NCBI RefSeq assembly: GCF_000771225.1
Contig: NZ_JDTZ01000010.1
Location: 62,001 to 126,000 of the forward strand
From: Bifidobacterium pseudolongum subsp. pseudolongum DSM 20099
GTDB lineage: Bacteria > Actinomycetota > Actinomycetes > Actinomycetales > Bifidobacteriaceae
Length of the DNA: 64,000 bases
Direction: 5' to 3'
Below are positions 10,172-18,181 of this stretch, piece after piece. The position numbers were made by a program, and so were the translations under genes. The stretch's first letter is position 1; every line of letters starts with the position of its first letter. A model generated the notes under the pieces. That model searched no databases. It was not told the DNA's origin and saw only the letters and a list, made by a program, of their open reading frames with translations.

Positions 10172-10573
10172 ATGTACGAAAAACTCCAGGCAATCGCCAC
10201 TTCCGAAGCGCCGGCCGCGCTCGGCGCATACAGCCAGGCCGTGAAAGCGAACGGTTTCGTGTTCGTCTCGGGCCAGCTCGGCATCGACCCGGCCACCGGC
10301 GAACTCGACGGCGTGACCGCCGCCGAACAGGCCGACCGCGCGCTCAAGAACATCAAGCACATCCTCGACGCCGCCGGCTGTGGCTTCGAACATGTGTGCC
10401 GCGCCACGATCTATCTGCGCAACGTGGAGGATTTCGCCGACGTGGACGCCGTGTACGCCAAGGCGTTCACCGCCACCGTCAAGCCCGCGCGCGTCGCGTT
10501 CGGCAACAATATGATCCCCAAGGGCGCACTCGTCGAAATCGACGTAATCGCGGTGAGCCCCGACGAGGAGTGA
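10172..10573 (+). CDS. ridA: RidA family enamine/imine deaminase
   Basis: RidA (YjgF/YER057c/UK114) hydrolyses reactive enamines and imines such as 2-aminoacrylate released by PLP enzymes. The 133-residue product has the family pattern APAALGAYSQAVKANGFVFVSGQLGIDP, the EQADRALKNIKHILDAAG helix and the C-terminal PKGALVEIDVIAV strand. AAGGA lies 7 bases before ATG 10172 and fixes the start. It stands alone between its own promoter and a hairpin terminator. Confidence 0.95.
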   Translation: MYEKLQAIATSEAPAALGAYSQAVKANGFVFVSGQLGIDPATGELDGVTAAEQADRALKNIKHILDAAGCGFEHVCRATIYLRNVEDFADVDAVYAKAFTATVKPARVAFGNNMIPKGALVEIDVIAVSPDEE

Positions 10574-10579
10574 CCGCAC

Positions 10580-10611
10580 GCCGCACGCGGTTGTCCATGG
10601 CCGCGTGCGGC
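10580..10611 (+). terminator. Hairpin terminator after ridA
   Basis: A perfect 11-bp GC-rich stem (10580-10590 with 10601-10611) and 10-base loop begins 6 bases after the ridA stop. Only a short TTT follows at 10616-10619. Confidence 0.6.
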
Positions 10612-10636
10612 CGCCGTTTCCTGTCTGCTCTCCCGC

Positions 10637-10642
10637 TAGACT
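10637..10642 (+). promoter_or_regulatory. -10 box of argS, probable leaderless transcript
   Basis: TAGACT lies 7 bases before the argS ATG and no Shine-Dalgarno sequence is present. The transcript is therefore likely to begin at or next to the start codon. Confidence 0.5.
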
Positions 10643-10649
10643 TGTCACC

Positions 10650-12446
10650 ATGAGTCCAGAAGCATTAAGTGACCTGATATACGGTGTTGCCCAAGAGCTT
10701 GTTGCAAGCGGAAAAGCAGGCAATCTGACCGCCGACCAAATCCCGGAACCCGCCAAGTTCGCAGTGATGCGACCAAAAGACCGCGCGCACGGCGATTGGG
10801 CTTCCAACGCCGCCATGCAGCTCGCCAAGAAGGCCGGCATGAAACCGCGCGAGCTCGCCGAGGCGTTCCAGACACTGATGAACGACGCCGACGGCATCGC
10901 TGCAGTGGAAGTCGCAGGTCCTGGCTTCATTAACATCACCCTTGACTCCGCGTCCGCCGCAGCCGTGGTGGATCAAGTGCTCGCCGATGGCGCGAACTTC
11001 GGCAGGAACGAGCACTTGAGCGGCAAAACACTCAATCTCGAATTCGTTTCCGCCAACCCGACCGGCCCGATCCACATCGGCGGCACGCGTTGGGCGGCCG
11101 TCGGTGATTCGATGGCCCGCGTACTTGAGGCGAACGGCGCCGAAGTCGTGCGCGAATACTATTTCAACGACCACGGCGAGCAGATCAACCGCTTCGCCAA
11201 GTCGCTCGTCGCCGCCGCCCACGGCGAACCCACGCCCGTCGACGGCTACAAGGGCGCCTACATCGACGAGATCGCGCGCCGCGTGATTGTCGAAGCGAAC
11301 GCCGACGGCGTAGACATCCTCAATCTGCCGCGCGTCGACGGTGGCACCGACGAGAAAGGCGAGCCGCTCGGCGAAGGCGACTCCGCGCAGCGCGAAGAGT
11401 TCCGCAAGCGCGCCGTGCCGATGATGTTCGACGAAATCCGCCATTCGATGCAGGAGTTCCGCGTCAAGTTTGACGTCTGGTTCCACGAGAACAGCCTGTA
11501 CGAAGACGGCGAGGTCGAGAAGGCGATCGCCGACCTGCGCGCACGCGGCGACATCTACGAACAGGACGGCGCCACATGGTTCGCATCGACGAAACACGGC
11601 GACGACAAGGACCGCGTCATCATCAAATCCGACGGCAATTACGCGTATTTCGCCGCCGACATCGCCTACTACCGCAACAAGCGCCACCGCAAGGACCATC
11701 CGGCGGACGTGGCGATCTACATGCTCGGCGCCGACCACCACGGTTACATCGGCCGCATGATGGCCATGTGCGCCGCGTTCGGTGACAAGCCGGGCGAGAA
11801 CATGCAGATCCTCATAGGCCAGCTCGTCAACGTCATGAAGGACGGCAAGGCCGTGCGCATGAGCAAGCGCGCCGGCAACGTCGTCACGATCGACGACCTC
11901 ATCGACGCGATCGGCGTTGACGCGTCACGCTATTCGCTCGCGCGCACCGACTACAACTCGCCCGTCGACATCGACCTCGACCTGCTCGCCTCGCACTCCA
12001 ACGACAACCCGGTCTACTACGTGCAGTACGCGCACGCGCGCTCCTGCAACGTGGACCGCAACGCGGCCGCCGCGAACATCACGCGCGAAGGCGCCGACCT
12101 CGCGCTCCTCGACACCGAGGCCGACGGCGAGGTTCTCGCACTGCTCGCGCAATGGCCCGCCGCGCTCACGCAGGCCGGCGACATGCGCGCCCCGCACCGC
12201 ATCGCGCACTATCTGGAAGATCTGGCCGCCGCCTACCACAAGTGGTACAACGTGGAGCGCGTCGTGCCCGTGGCGCTCACCGAACCGGAGGAGCGCGCCG
12301 ACGAAGCGACACGCGAAGCCACGCGCATCGCCAAATGCCCGGAGCCCGCACGCTCCGCCGCGCGCCTGCGACTCAACGACGCCGTGCAGACCGTCATCGC
12401 CGCAGGACTCGACCTGCTCGGCGTGTCCGCGCCAGACAAGATGTGA
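10650..12446 (+). CDS. argS: Arginyl-tRNA synthetase
   Basis: Charges tRNA-Arg with arginine in the cytosol. The 598-residue class I synthetase has an N-terminal Add1 domain, the HIGH signature as NPTGPIHIGGTRWAAVGDSMARVL, the KMSKS-like loop AVRMSKRAGNVVT and a C-terminal DALR anticodon-binding domain (AHYLEDLAAAYHKWYN). The start at ATG 10650 is leaderless-like with a TAGACT -10 box. It is followed after 12 bases by lysA, a common actinobacterial order (argS-lysA-hom-thrB). Confidence 0.97.
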   Translation: MSPEALSDLIYGVAQELVASGKAGNLTADQIPEPAKFAVMRPKDRAHGDWASNAAMQLAKKAGMKPRELAEAFQTLMNDADGIAAVEVAGPGFINITLDSASAAAVVDQVLADGANFGRNEHLSGKTLNLEFVSANPTGPIHIGGTRWAAVGDSMARVLEANGAEVVREYYFNDHGEQINRFAKSLVAAAHGEPTPVDGYKGAYIDEIARRVIVEANADGVDILNLPRVDGGTDEKGEPLGEGDSAQREEFRKRAVPMMFDEIRHSMQEFRVKFDVWFHENSLYEDGEVEKAIADLRARGDIYEQDGATWFASTKHGDDKDRVIIKSDGNYAYFAADIAYYRNKRHRKDHPADVAIYMLGADHHGYIGRMMAMCAAFGDKPGENMQILIGQLVNVMKDGKAVRMSKRAGNVVTIDDLIDAIGVDASRYSLARTDYNSPVDIDLDLLASHSNDNPVYYVQYAHARSCNVDRNAAAANITREGADLALLDTEADGEVLALLAQWPAALTQAGDMRAPHRIAHYLEDLAAAYHKWYNVERVVPVALTEPEERADEATREATRIAKCPEPARSAARLRLNDAVQTVIAAGLDLLGVSAPDKM

Positions 12447-12458
12447 GAGAGGAACACC

Positions 12459-14030
12459 ATGGGCATCACCCCGATCTGGCCCGCGGCCACCGCGCGCAAC
12501 GCGCAGGGCGCCATCGAATTCCACGGCATCACCGCCACGCAACTGCTTGACGACTTCGGTTCGCCGCTCTACGTGCTCGACCTCGACGAAGTGCGTGCGC
12601 GCGCACGGCGTTTCACCGAAGCCACCGCGCACGCATTCAGCACGACGACGACGCACGTGAGCTATGCGGGCAAGGCGTTCCTCTCCAAAGAGATGGCGCG
12701 CATCGTCACCGAAGCCGGGCTGTATGTCGACACATGCACGATGGGGGAGATGCGCATCGCGCTCGCCGCCGGCGTGCCGGGGCGCCGTCTTGTGCTGCAT
12801 GGCAACAACAAGTCGGACGCGGAGATCGAGCTCGCGATCACCGAAGGCTTCGCGAAGATCGTGATCGACGAGCCGGATGAACCGGCGCGCATCGCCGCGA
12901 TCGCGCGCCGGCTGGGCAAGCGCGCGCGGGTCATGCTGCGCGTCACGACCGGCATCCACGCGGGAGGCCACGAGTTCATCTCGACCGCGCATGAAGACCA
13001 GAAGTTCGGCATCGCACTGTTGCCAGCGGGCGCCGATACGACGATTGTGGACGGCATCAGTTCGCTCGAAGACGTCTCGCCGGCCGCCGCGAACGCGATT
13101 GTCTCCCAAACGCGCGCTCAGGAGGACGGCAAGGAGCTGCGCCACGACATCCGCTACCCATACGACCTCAACGCCGCAAGCGTGACCGAAGGCGACAGGA
13201 TGCTCGCCGCCGCGATGGAACTCGTGGCGAACGGGCCGGCCGTCGCGGTGCTGCGCGAGATCGCGAAACACGACAGCGAACTCGAGCTCGTGGGCATCCA
13301 CTCGCACATCGGCTCGAACATCCACGACGCCGACGCGTTCATCCACGCCGCGCGCCGCATGATGCTGCTGCGCAAGACCTTCTACGCCACCAACGGCTAC
13401 ACGCTGCCCGAAGTGGACTTGGGCGGCGGCTACTCGGTGGCCTACACCGACGGCGAGGATTCGATGGACATCGAGCAGGAACTCGACCGCTTGGCCACGG
13501 CTGTGGCACAGACGAACCGCCTGCTCGGCATGCCCATGCCCGTCATCTCGTTCGAACCGGGCCGTTGGATCGTGGCGCCGGCCGGCGTGACGCTCTACCG
13601 CGTCGGCACCGTCAAGACGGTCGAACTCAGCGGCGACTCCACGGACGAAACCGGCGCGCCGATCACCGAACGCACGTACGTCTCCGTCGACGGCGGCATG
13701 AGCGACAACATCCGCCCCGCGCTGTACGGCGCGGATTACACGGCGGTCGTGGCGAACCGTGACCCGCGCGGTGGCACGCGGCTTTCGCGCGTCGTCGGCA
13801 TGCACTGCGAGTCGGGGGACATCGTGGTGAAGAACGCGCAACTGCCGAGCGACATCCGCCGCGGCGATGTGCTCGCTATGCCGGTGACCGGCGCGTACGG
13901 CCGCACGATGGCCAGCAATTACAACCAGGCGCTCATCCCCGCGGTCGTCGGCGTCGATTCCACCGGCGCGCATCTGATGATGCGCCGGCAGACCGTGGAG
14001 GACCTGCTCGACCTCGACGTGAGCGAGTGA
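12459..14030 (+). CDS. lysA: Diaminopimelate decarboxylase
   Basis: Last step of lysine synthesis: PLP-dependent decarboxylation of meso-diaminopimelate. The 523-residue protein is a fold-type III enzyme with the PLP lysine K72 in VSYAGKAFLSK, HGNNKSDAEI, the HSHIGSNI phosphate-binding region, DLGGGYSVAY and the C-terminal catalytic CESGD motif. It is longer than the usual 420-450 residues because of an insertion around residues 190-245 (SLEDVSPAAANAIVSQTRAQEDGKELRHD). GAGAGGAA precedes the ATG. It is co-oriented with argS and hom. Confidence 0.95.
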   Translation: MGITPIWPAATARNAQGAIEFHGITATQLLDDFGSPLYVLDLDEVRARARRFTEATAHAFSTTTTHVSYAGKAFLSKEMARIVTEAGLYVDTCTMGEMRIALAAGVPGRRLVLHGNNKSDAEIELAITEGFAKIVIDEPDEPARIAAIARRLGKRARVMLRVTTGIHAGGHEFISTAHEDQKFGIALLPAGADTTIVDGISSLEDVSPAAANAIVSQTRAQEDGKELRHDIRYPYDLNAASVTEGDRMLAAAMELVANGPAVAVLREIAKHDSELELVGIHSHIGSNIHDADAFIHAARRMMLLRKTFYATNGYTLPEVDLGGGYSVAYTDGEDSMDIEQELDRLATAVAQTNRLLGMPMPVISFEPGRWIVAPAGVTLYRVGTVKTVELSGDSTDETGAPITERTYVSVDGGMSDNIRPALYGADYTAVVANRDPRGGTRLSRVVGMHCESGDIVVKNAQLPSDIRRGDVLAMPVTGAYGRTMASNYNQALIPAVVGVDSTGAHLMMRRQTVEDLLDLDVSE

Positions 14031-14059
14031 TCCAGACAGGCAGACCAATCATTATGGAC

Positions 14060-14094
14060 GGGCGGCGCGCATCCTCGCGCGTTGCCCGTACAAT
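14060..14094 (+). promoter_or_regulatory. Hairpin and -10 box in front of hom
   Basis: An 11-bp stem with two G-T pairs (14060-14070 with 14077-14087) is followed at once by TACAAT (14089-14094), a good -10 box. The hairpin may end argS-lysA transcription, or it may be part of the control site of the hom promoter. No -35 match was found in the GC-rich stem. Confidence 0.45.
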
Positions 14095-14132
14095 GAGCAC
14101 CAGCATCAACCGCCGCACGAAAGGAACGGACA

Positions 14133-15443
14133 GTGGCACAGAACAATGCACCGATTCGAGTGGGCCTGCTTGGGGCAGGGACCGTCGGCTCGCAGACCGC
14201 GCGTCTGCTCGTGGAGCAGAAGGACGAGCTCGCGAAGCGCATCGGGCGCCCAATCGAACTGTCCGGCGTGGCGTGCCTCGACCCGGAGGAAGTCGATTTT
14301 CCGTGGATCGAGAAGTCGCTGCTGACTTCCGACACGATGTCCGTCGTCAAGAACGCGGACATCGTCGTCGAGCTGATCGGCGGCACGGGCGTGGCCCGCA
14401 CGTTCGTGCTTGAGGCGATGAAGAACGGCGCGTCCGTTGTGACCGCCAACAAGGCGCTGCTTGCCAAGTACGGACCGGAACTGTACAAGACGGCCGAAGA
14501 CAACAACGTCGACATCTACTTCGAAGCGGCCGTGGGCGGCGCGATCCCGATTGTGCGCCCCTTGCGCGAATCGCTCGTCGGCGACCAGGTCAAAGACATG
14601 CTCGGCATCGTCAACGGCACCACGAACTACATCCTCGACGAGATGACCACGAAGGGCCTCGATTTCGACGTGGCGCTCAAGGACGCGCAGGCCAAGGGCT
14701 ACGCCGAGGCCGACCCGACCGGCGACATCGAAGGCTACGACGCCGCCAACAAGGCCGCGATCATGGCCACGCTCGGCTTCCACACAAACGTCGGCATTGA
14801 CGACGTGACCGTCGAGGGTATCACGCGCATCACCGCGGACGACATCGCCGCGGCCACCGCCGAAGGGCGCGTCATCAAGCTGCTCGCCGTTGTCGACAAG
14901 ACCGACGATGGCGTCTCCGCGCGCGTCTACCCGGCACTCATCAAGCAGGAGCACCCGCTTGCCTCGGTGCGCGGCTCGTTCAACGCCGTGTTCCTGCGCG
15001 CCGAATACGCCGACGACCTGATGTTCTACGGCCGCGGCGCCGGCGGTGCGCCGACCGCCTCCGCCGTCGTGGGTGACATCGTGACCGTCGCGCGCCACAT
15101 TGCCGCCGGTTGCACCGGCCCGGCGATCCGCATGTACAACGACTATCCGATCGCGCCGCTGAGCGCGTCGAAGGCCGCGTTCGCCGTGCGCTTCCTGATC
15201 CACGACAACCCCGGCGTGCTCGCCAAGATCTCCGCCGTCTTCGCGAAGAACGGCGTCTCGATCAACGGCGTGAACCAGGACCTCAAGCCCACGCTCAAGG
15301 ACCCGGGCTACGACGGCGAGATCCAGCAGCTGCGCCTCGTGACGCACATGACCGACGAGAACACGCTGCGCGCCACCGTGGCCGAGGTCTGCGAACTCGA
15401 CTGCGTGACCGGCGAGCCGTCGATCCTGCGCGTGCTCGACTGA
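14133..15443 (+). CDS. hom: Homoserine dehydrogenase
   Basis: Reduces aspartate semialdehyde to homoserine, the branch point towards threonine and methionine. The 436-residue product has an NAD(P)-binding N-terminus (VGLLGAGTVGSQTARLL), the catalytic domain (NGTTNYILDEM, KGYAEADPTGDIEGYDAANKAAIMA) and a C-terminal ACT regulatory domain (AVRFLIHDNPGVLAKISAVF), which predicts threonine feedback. The start is GTG 14133 with GAAAGGAACG upstream. thrB follows after 64 bases. Confidence 0.96.
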   Translation: MAQNNAPIRVGLLGAGTVGSQTARLLVEQKDELAKRIGRPIELSGVACLDPEEVDFPWIEKSLLTSDTMSVVKNADIVVELIGGTGVARTFVLEAMKNGASVVTANKALLAKYGPELYKTAEDNNVDIYFEAAVGGAIPIVRPLRESLVGDQVKDMLGIVNGTTNYILDEMTTKGLDFDVALKDAQAKGYAEADPTGDIEGYDAANKAAIMATLGFHTNVGIDDVTVEGITRITADDIAAATAEGRVIKLLAVVDKTDDGVSARVYPALIKQEHPLASVRGSFNAVFLRAEYADDLMFYGRGAGGAPTASAVVGDIVTVARHIAAGCTGPAIRMYNDYPIAPLSASKAAFAVRFLIHDNPGVLAKISAVFAKNGVSINGVNQDLKPTLKDPGYDGEIQQLRLVTHMTDENTLRATVAEVCELDCVTGEPSILRVLD

Positions 15444-15507
15444 CCGCGCAGCCGCCCACCGGCGATTGACCCAATCACAGACTGACTAGTAAGGCAGGAT
15501 TTTCCCG

Positions 15508-16494
15508 ATGGATCCGGTTACCCGCAAGGTGCACGTGCGTGTGCCCGCGACCAGCGCTAACCTCGGCTCTGGATTCGACACCGTGGGACTCGCGTTGGAC
15601 TACCACGACGAGCTGGAGTTCACGCTGAGCTCCGACCCGCTCAACATGGCCGCGCAAGTGATCATTGACGGCGAGGGCGCGGACACGCTGCCGCGCGACG
15701 AGTCGCATTTGGTCGTCTCCACGTTCCGCCGTGCATGCTCGCGCTTCGGCCTGAGCAAGACCGGATTCATCCTGGAGGCGCACAACCGCATTCCGCAGGC
15801 ACGCGGCATGGGGTCCTCGGCCGAGGCGATTGTAGCCGGCATCGCGGCGGCCTATGCCTTCAGTCACGAGGGCGAACTTGACCGCGATGTGATCTTCGAT
15901 TACGCGGCGCAGCTTGAAGGGCACCCGGACAACGTGGCGCCCGCGGTCTACGGCGGTATGACGGTCTCGTGGACGCAGCCGGGTGATGGCGTGGCTCAGC
16001 CGGACGGCACCACGCCCCCCGCGCTCTTCCGGTCGGTGAACTACTTGGTGGGCCCTGATGTCACGGCCTCGGTGTTCATCCCCGATTTCGAACTCTCCAC
16101 GAGCAAGGCGCGCGAGGCGCTGCCGACGATTGTGCCGTTCGCCGACGCCGTGTTCAACGTCTCGCGCGCCGCGCTGCTGATCGGCGCGATGAACCCGGCT
16201 GTGCTGACGAGCCCGCGCGATCCGAACGACCTGCTGATGGAAGCCACCGAAGACAAGCTGCACCAGGCGTACCGCGGCCCGCTCATGGAGCCTTCGGCGC
16301 GCCTGATCACGCTGATGCGCGCGAACGGGTTCGCCGCGATGGTCTCTGGCGCCGGCCCTTGCGTGCTCGTGCTGCACAACGGCGACGCCAACAGCGCAAT
16401 CGACGCCGTGGCCCACGAACAGCTCGAATCCGGGCACTGGAAGGTGCTGCACCTCGCCACCGACACGCAGGGCGTGCAGGTCGCACGGCTGTAA
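15508..16494 (+). CDS. thrB: Homoserine kinase
   Basis: Phosphorylates homoserine for threonine synthesis. The 328-residue GHMP-family kinase has the N-terminal VRVPATSANLGSGFDTVGLALD segment, the ATP-binding IPQARGMGSSAEAIVAGIAAA loop and the C-terminal GFAAMVSGAGPCVLVL motif. AAGGCAGGA lies upstream of the ATG. It closes the amino-acid cluster; the EPS region begins 130 bases downstream. Confidence 0.96.
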   Translation: MDPVTRKVHVRVPATSANLGSGFDTVGLALDYHDELEFTLSSDPLNMAAQVIIDGEGADTLPRDESHLVVSTFRRACSRFGLSKTGFILEAHNRIPQARGMGSSAEAIVAGIAAAYAFSHEGELDRDVIFDYAAQLEGHPDNVAPAVYGGMTVSWTQPGDGVAQPDGTTPPALFRSVNYLVGPDVTASVFIPDFELSTSKAREALPTIVPFADAVFNVSRAALLIGAMNPAVLTSPRDPNDLLMEATEDKLHQAYRGPLMEPSARLITLMRANGFAAMVSGAGPCVLVLHNGDANSAIDAVAHEQLESGHWKVLHLATDTQGVQVARL

Positions 16495-16498
16495 TCAA

Positions 16499-16526
16499 TT
16501 GCGTCGAGCGTAAAAGCTAGTATAAA
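16499..16526 (+). promoter_or_regulatory. Promoter of the first EPS region
   Basis: TTGCGT (16499-16504), a 16-base spacer and TATAAA (16521-16526) lie immediately after the thrB stop, in the only AT-rich stretch of the gap. The predicted leader before the start at 16625 is about 90 bases. Confidence 0.6.
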
Positions 16527-16624
16527 AAAGCTGAATTCAAGAGACAGGACCGGCAACCGCGTTCCGCGCTGTGAAGGGCGCTCGGTGCGGTAGGGTCTCA
16601 CCGCTCAGATGGGAATACACCTCG

Positions 16625-18109
16625 ATGGCTGAAAACATGATGGAGCAGCAAGCCTCCGGCCAAGCCGGTGTTGGCGCCAAGCCGGAAAGTGACGGCATGA
16701 CGCTATCCGGGCTCTTCGGCATTCTACGCAAGCACGTCATTACGATTATCATCACCTTTTTTGTTGTGCTTGGTGCGGTAATCGCACTAACTGCAATATC
16801 GCCGGTGCAATACTCGACAACCACCCAGTTGTTCGCGACATACAACGATTCGTCGGACGGCACTGCGAATTCGTCCGAGCAGAACAGCGGCAGCTCATAC
16901 ATCATGAGCCAGATCAAGTCGTATCCGGCACTCACCACAACACAATCGGTGCTTCAGCCCGTCATCGATGACCTTGGCCTCCATACGACGGTGGGGCAAC
17001 TCAAGGGGCAGATCAGCGTCACCAACCCCACCAACACCGCATTCGTCAACATCTCGGTGACGGACAGTGATCCGGCTCAAGCGGCGAACATCGCAAATGG
17101 TGTCGCAAAGTCGTTGAGCTCGGTCGTTGAGAATACACTGTATGCCTCTGGTTCGCGTTCGTCCGTCAAATTGTCGGTCGTCCAGCCGGCGACCGTACCG
17201 AGTTCGCCGAGTTCACCGAAGTGGAAGCTCAATATCCTCATTGGCATTGTTGGCGGACTGGTTCTTGGCGTGTTTGCCGCCTTGCTCAAGGATGTGCTGT
17301 CCAAGCGCATCCAGGATGGCGATGAGGTCGGTGAGTTCATCGATGCACCGATTATCGGCCGCATCGCCGAAGAGGAAGTGCTCAACAGCACGAAGCCCGT
17401 CGTGGTCAGTGAACCCGGCAGCCCGGTCGCTGAGGATTTCCGCCGTATCCGCACAAATCTGTCGTTCATGGCACCAGTGGAAGACACGAACTGCCGCCTT
17501 ATTGTTGTCACGTCCACTGGTGCGAGCGAAGGTAAGACTACAATGTCGGTCAATGTCGCCGCCGCCCTTGCCGAAAACGGCGCGAAGGTACTGCTCATCG
17601 ATGCCGATTTGCGTCATCCTTCCGTGTCCAAAAAGCTTGACCTTGACGGCGCTGCCGGACTGACCCACGTGCTTTCCGGTCAGGCATCAGTCAAAGACGT
17701 TGTGCAGCGCTATTGGAAGCCGAACCTGCATATCATGCCGGCCGGTCCGAAACCGCCGAATGCCTCGACATTGCTCAACTCCCCAATCATGGTCGAGCTG
17801 CTCAACAATGCCTTGGAGCGCTACGATTACGTGCTTGTTGACACCGCACCTATGGTTGTGGCGAACGACGCCGTCATCTTCGTGCGTCGTGGCGGTTCCC
17901 TGGTCATGGTCTGTCGCCGTGACCAGACACTCAAACGTGATCTGCGCGAGATTTCCGACGAACTCACCACGCTTGATCTGCCAGTGAATGGCGTCATCTT
18001 CAACTGCGCTCGTGAATCGAAGAAGTCACTCGAACACAGCAACTATTACTACTATTACTCGAACCGTACCGTGGACCACCGCAAGAAGCGCCGCTTCTCG
18101 CTGAAGTAG
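16625..18109 (+). CDS. Wzz-type chain-length regulator fused to BY-type tyrosine kinase
   Basis: Membrane regulator of polysaccharide chain length and export in Wzx/Wzy systems. The 494-residue product has one membrane helix near 36-58, an extracytoplasmic Wzz loop, a second helix near 202-222 and a cytoplasmic bacterial tyrosine kinase domain with Walker A GASEGKTT (299-306), Walker A' LLIDADLR (323-330) and Walker B VLVDTAP (403-409). Five consecutive tyrosines (474-478), SNYYYYYSN, form the expected autophosphorylation tail. Fusion of both halves in one chain is the proteobacterial-like arrangement seen also in actinobacteria. Its likely antagonist is the phosphatase at 37137-37700. Confidence 0.94.
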   Translation: MAENMMEQQASGQAGVGAKPESDGMTLSGLFGILRKHVITIIITFFVVLGAVIALTAISPVQYSTTTQLFATYNDSSDGTANSSEQNSGSSYIMSQIKSYPALTTTQSVLQPVIDDLGLHTTVGQLKGQISVTNPTNTAFVNISVTDSDPAQAANIANGVAKSLSSVVENTLYASGSRSSVKLSVVQPATVPSSPSSPKWKLNILIGIVGGLVLGVFAALLKDVLSKRIQDGDEVGEFIDAPIIGRIAEEEVLNSTKPVVVSEPGSPVAEDFRRIRTNLSFMAPVEDTNCRLIVVTSTGASEGKTTMSVNVAAALAENGAKVLLIDADLRHPSVSKKLDLDGAAGLTHVLSGQASVKDVVQRYWKPNLHIMPAGPKPPNASTLLNSPIMVELLNNALERYDYVLVDTAPMVVANDAVIFVRRGGSLVMVCRRDQTLKRDLREISDELTTLDLPVNGVIFNCARESKKSLEHSNYYYYYSNRTVDHRKKRRFSLK

Positions 18110-18124
18110 TAGGGCCATGTTTTC

Positions 18125-18162
18125 CCGCGGATTTCTTGTGGTTCAGGAAATCCGCGGTTTTT
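18125..18162 (+). terminator. Rho-independent terminator after the chain-length kinase
   Basis: An 11-bp stem (18125-18135 with 18147-18157), an 11-base loop and TTTTT (18158-18162). It lies between the kinase and the DUF4012 gene and would attenuate read-through. Confidence 0.8.
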
Positions 18163-18181
18163 GTAATGCCTAAGGAGCAGC

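Noticed and set aside
11925-14048. Long open frame (707 codons) antisense to argS and lysA
   Set aside because: It lies opposite two clearly identified genes, its product is Arg/His/Val-rich with no domain, and such frames arise from high GC at third codon positions.
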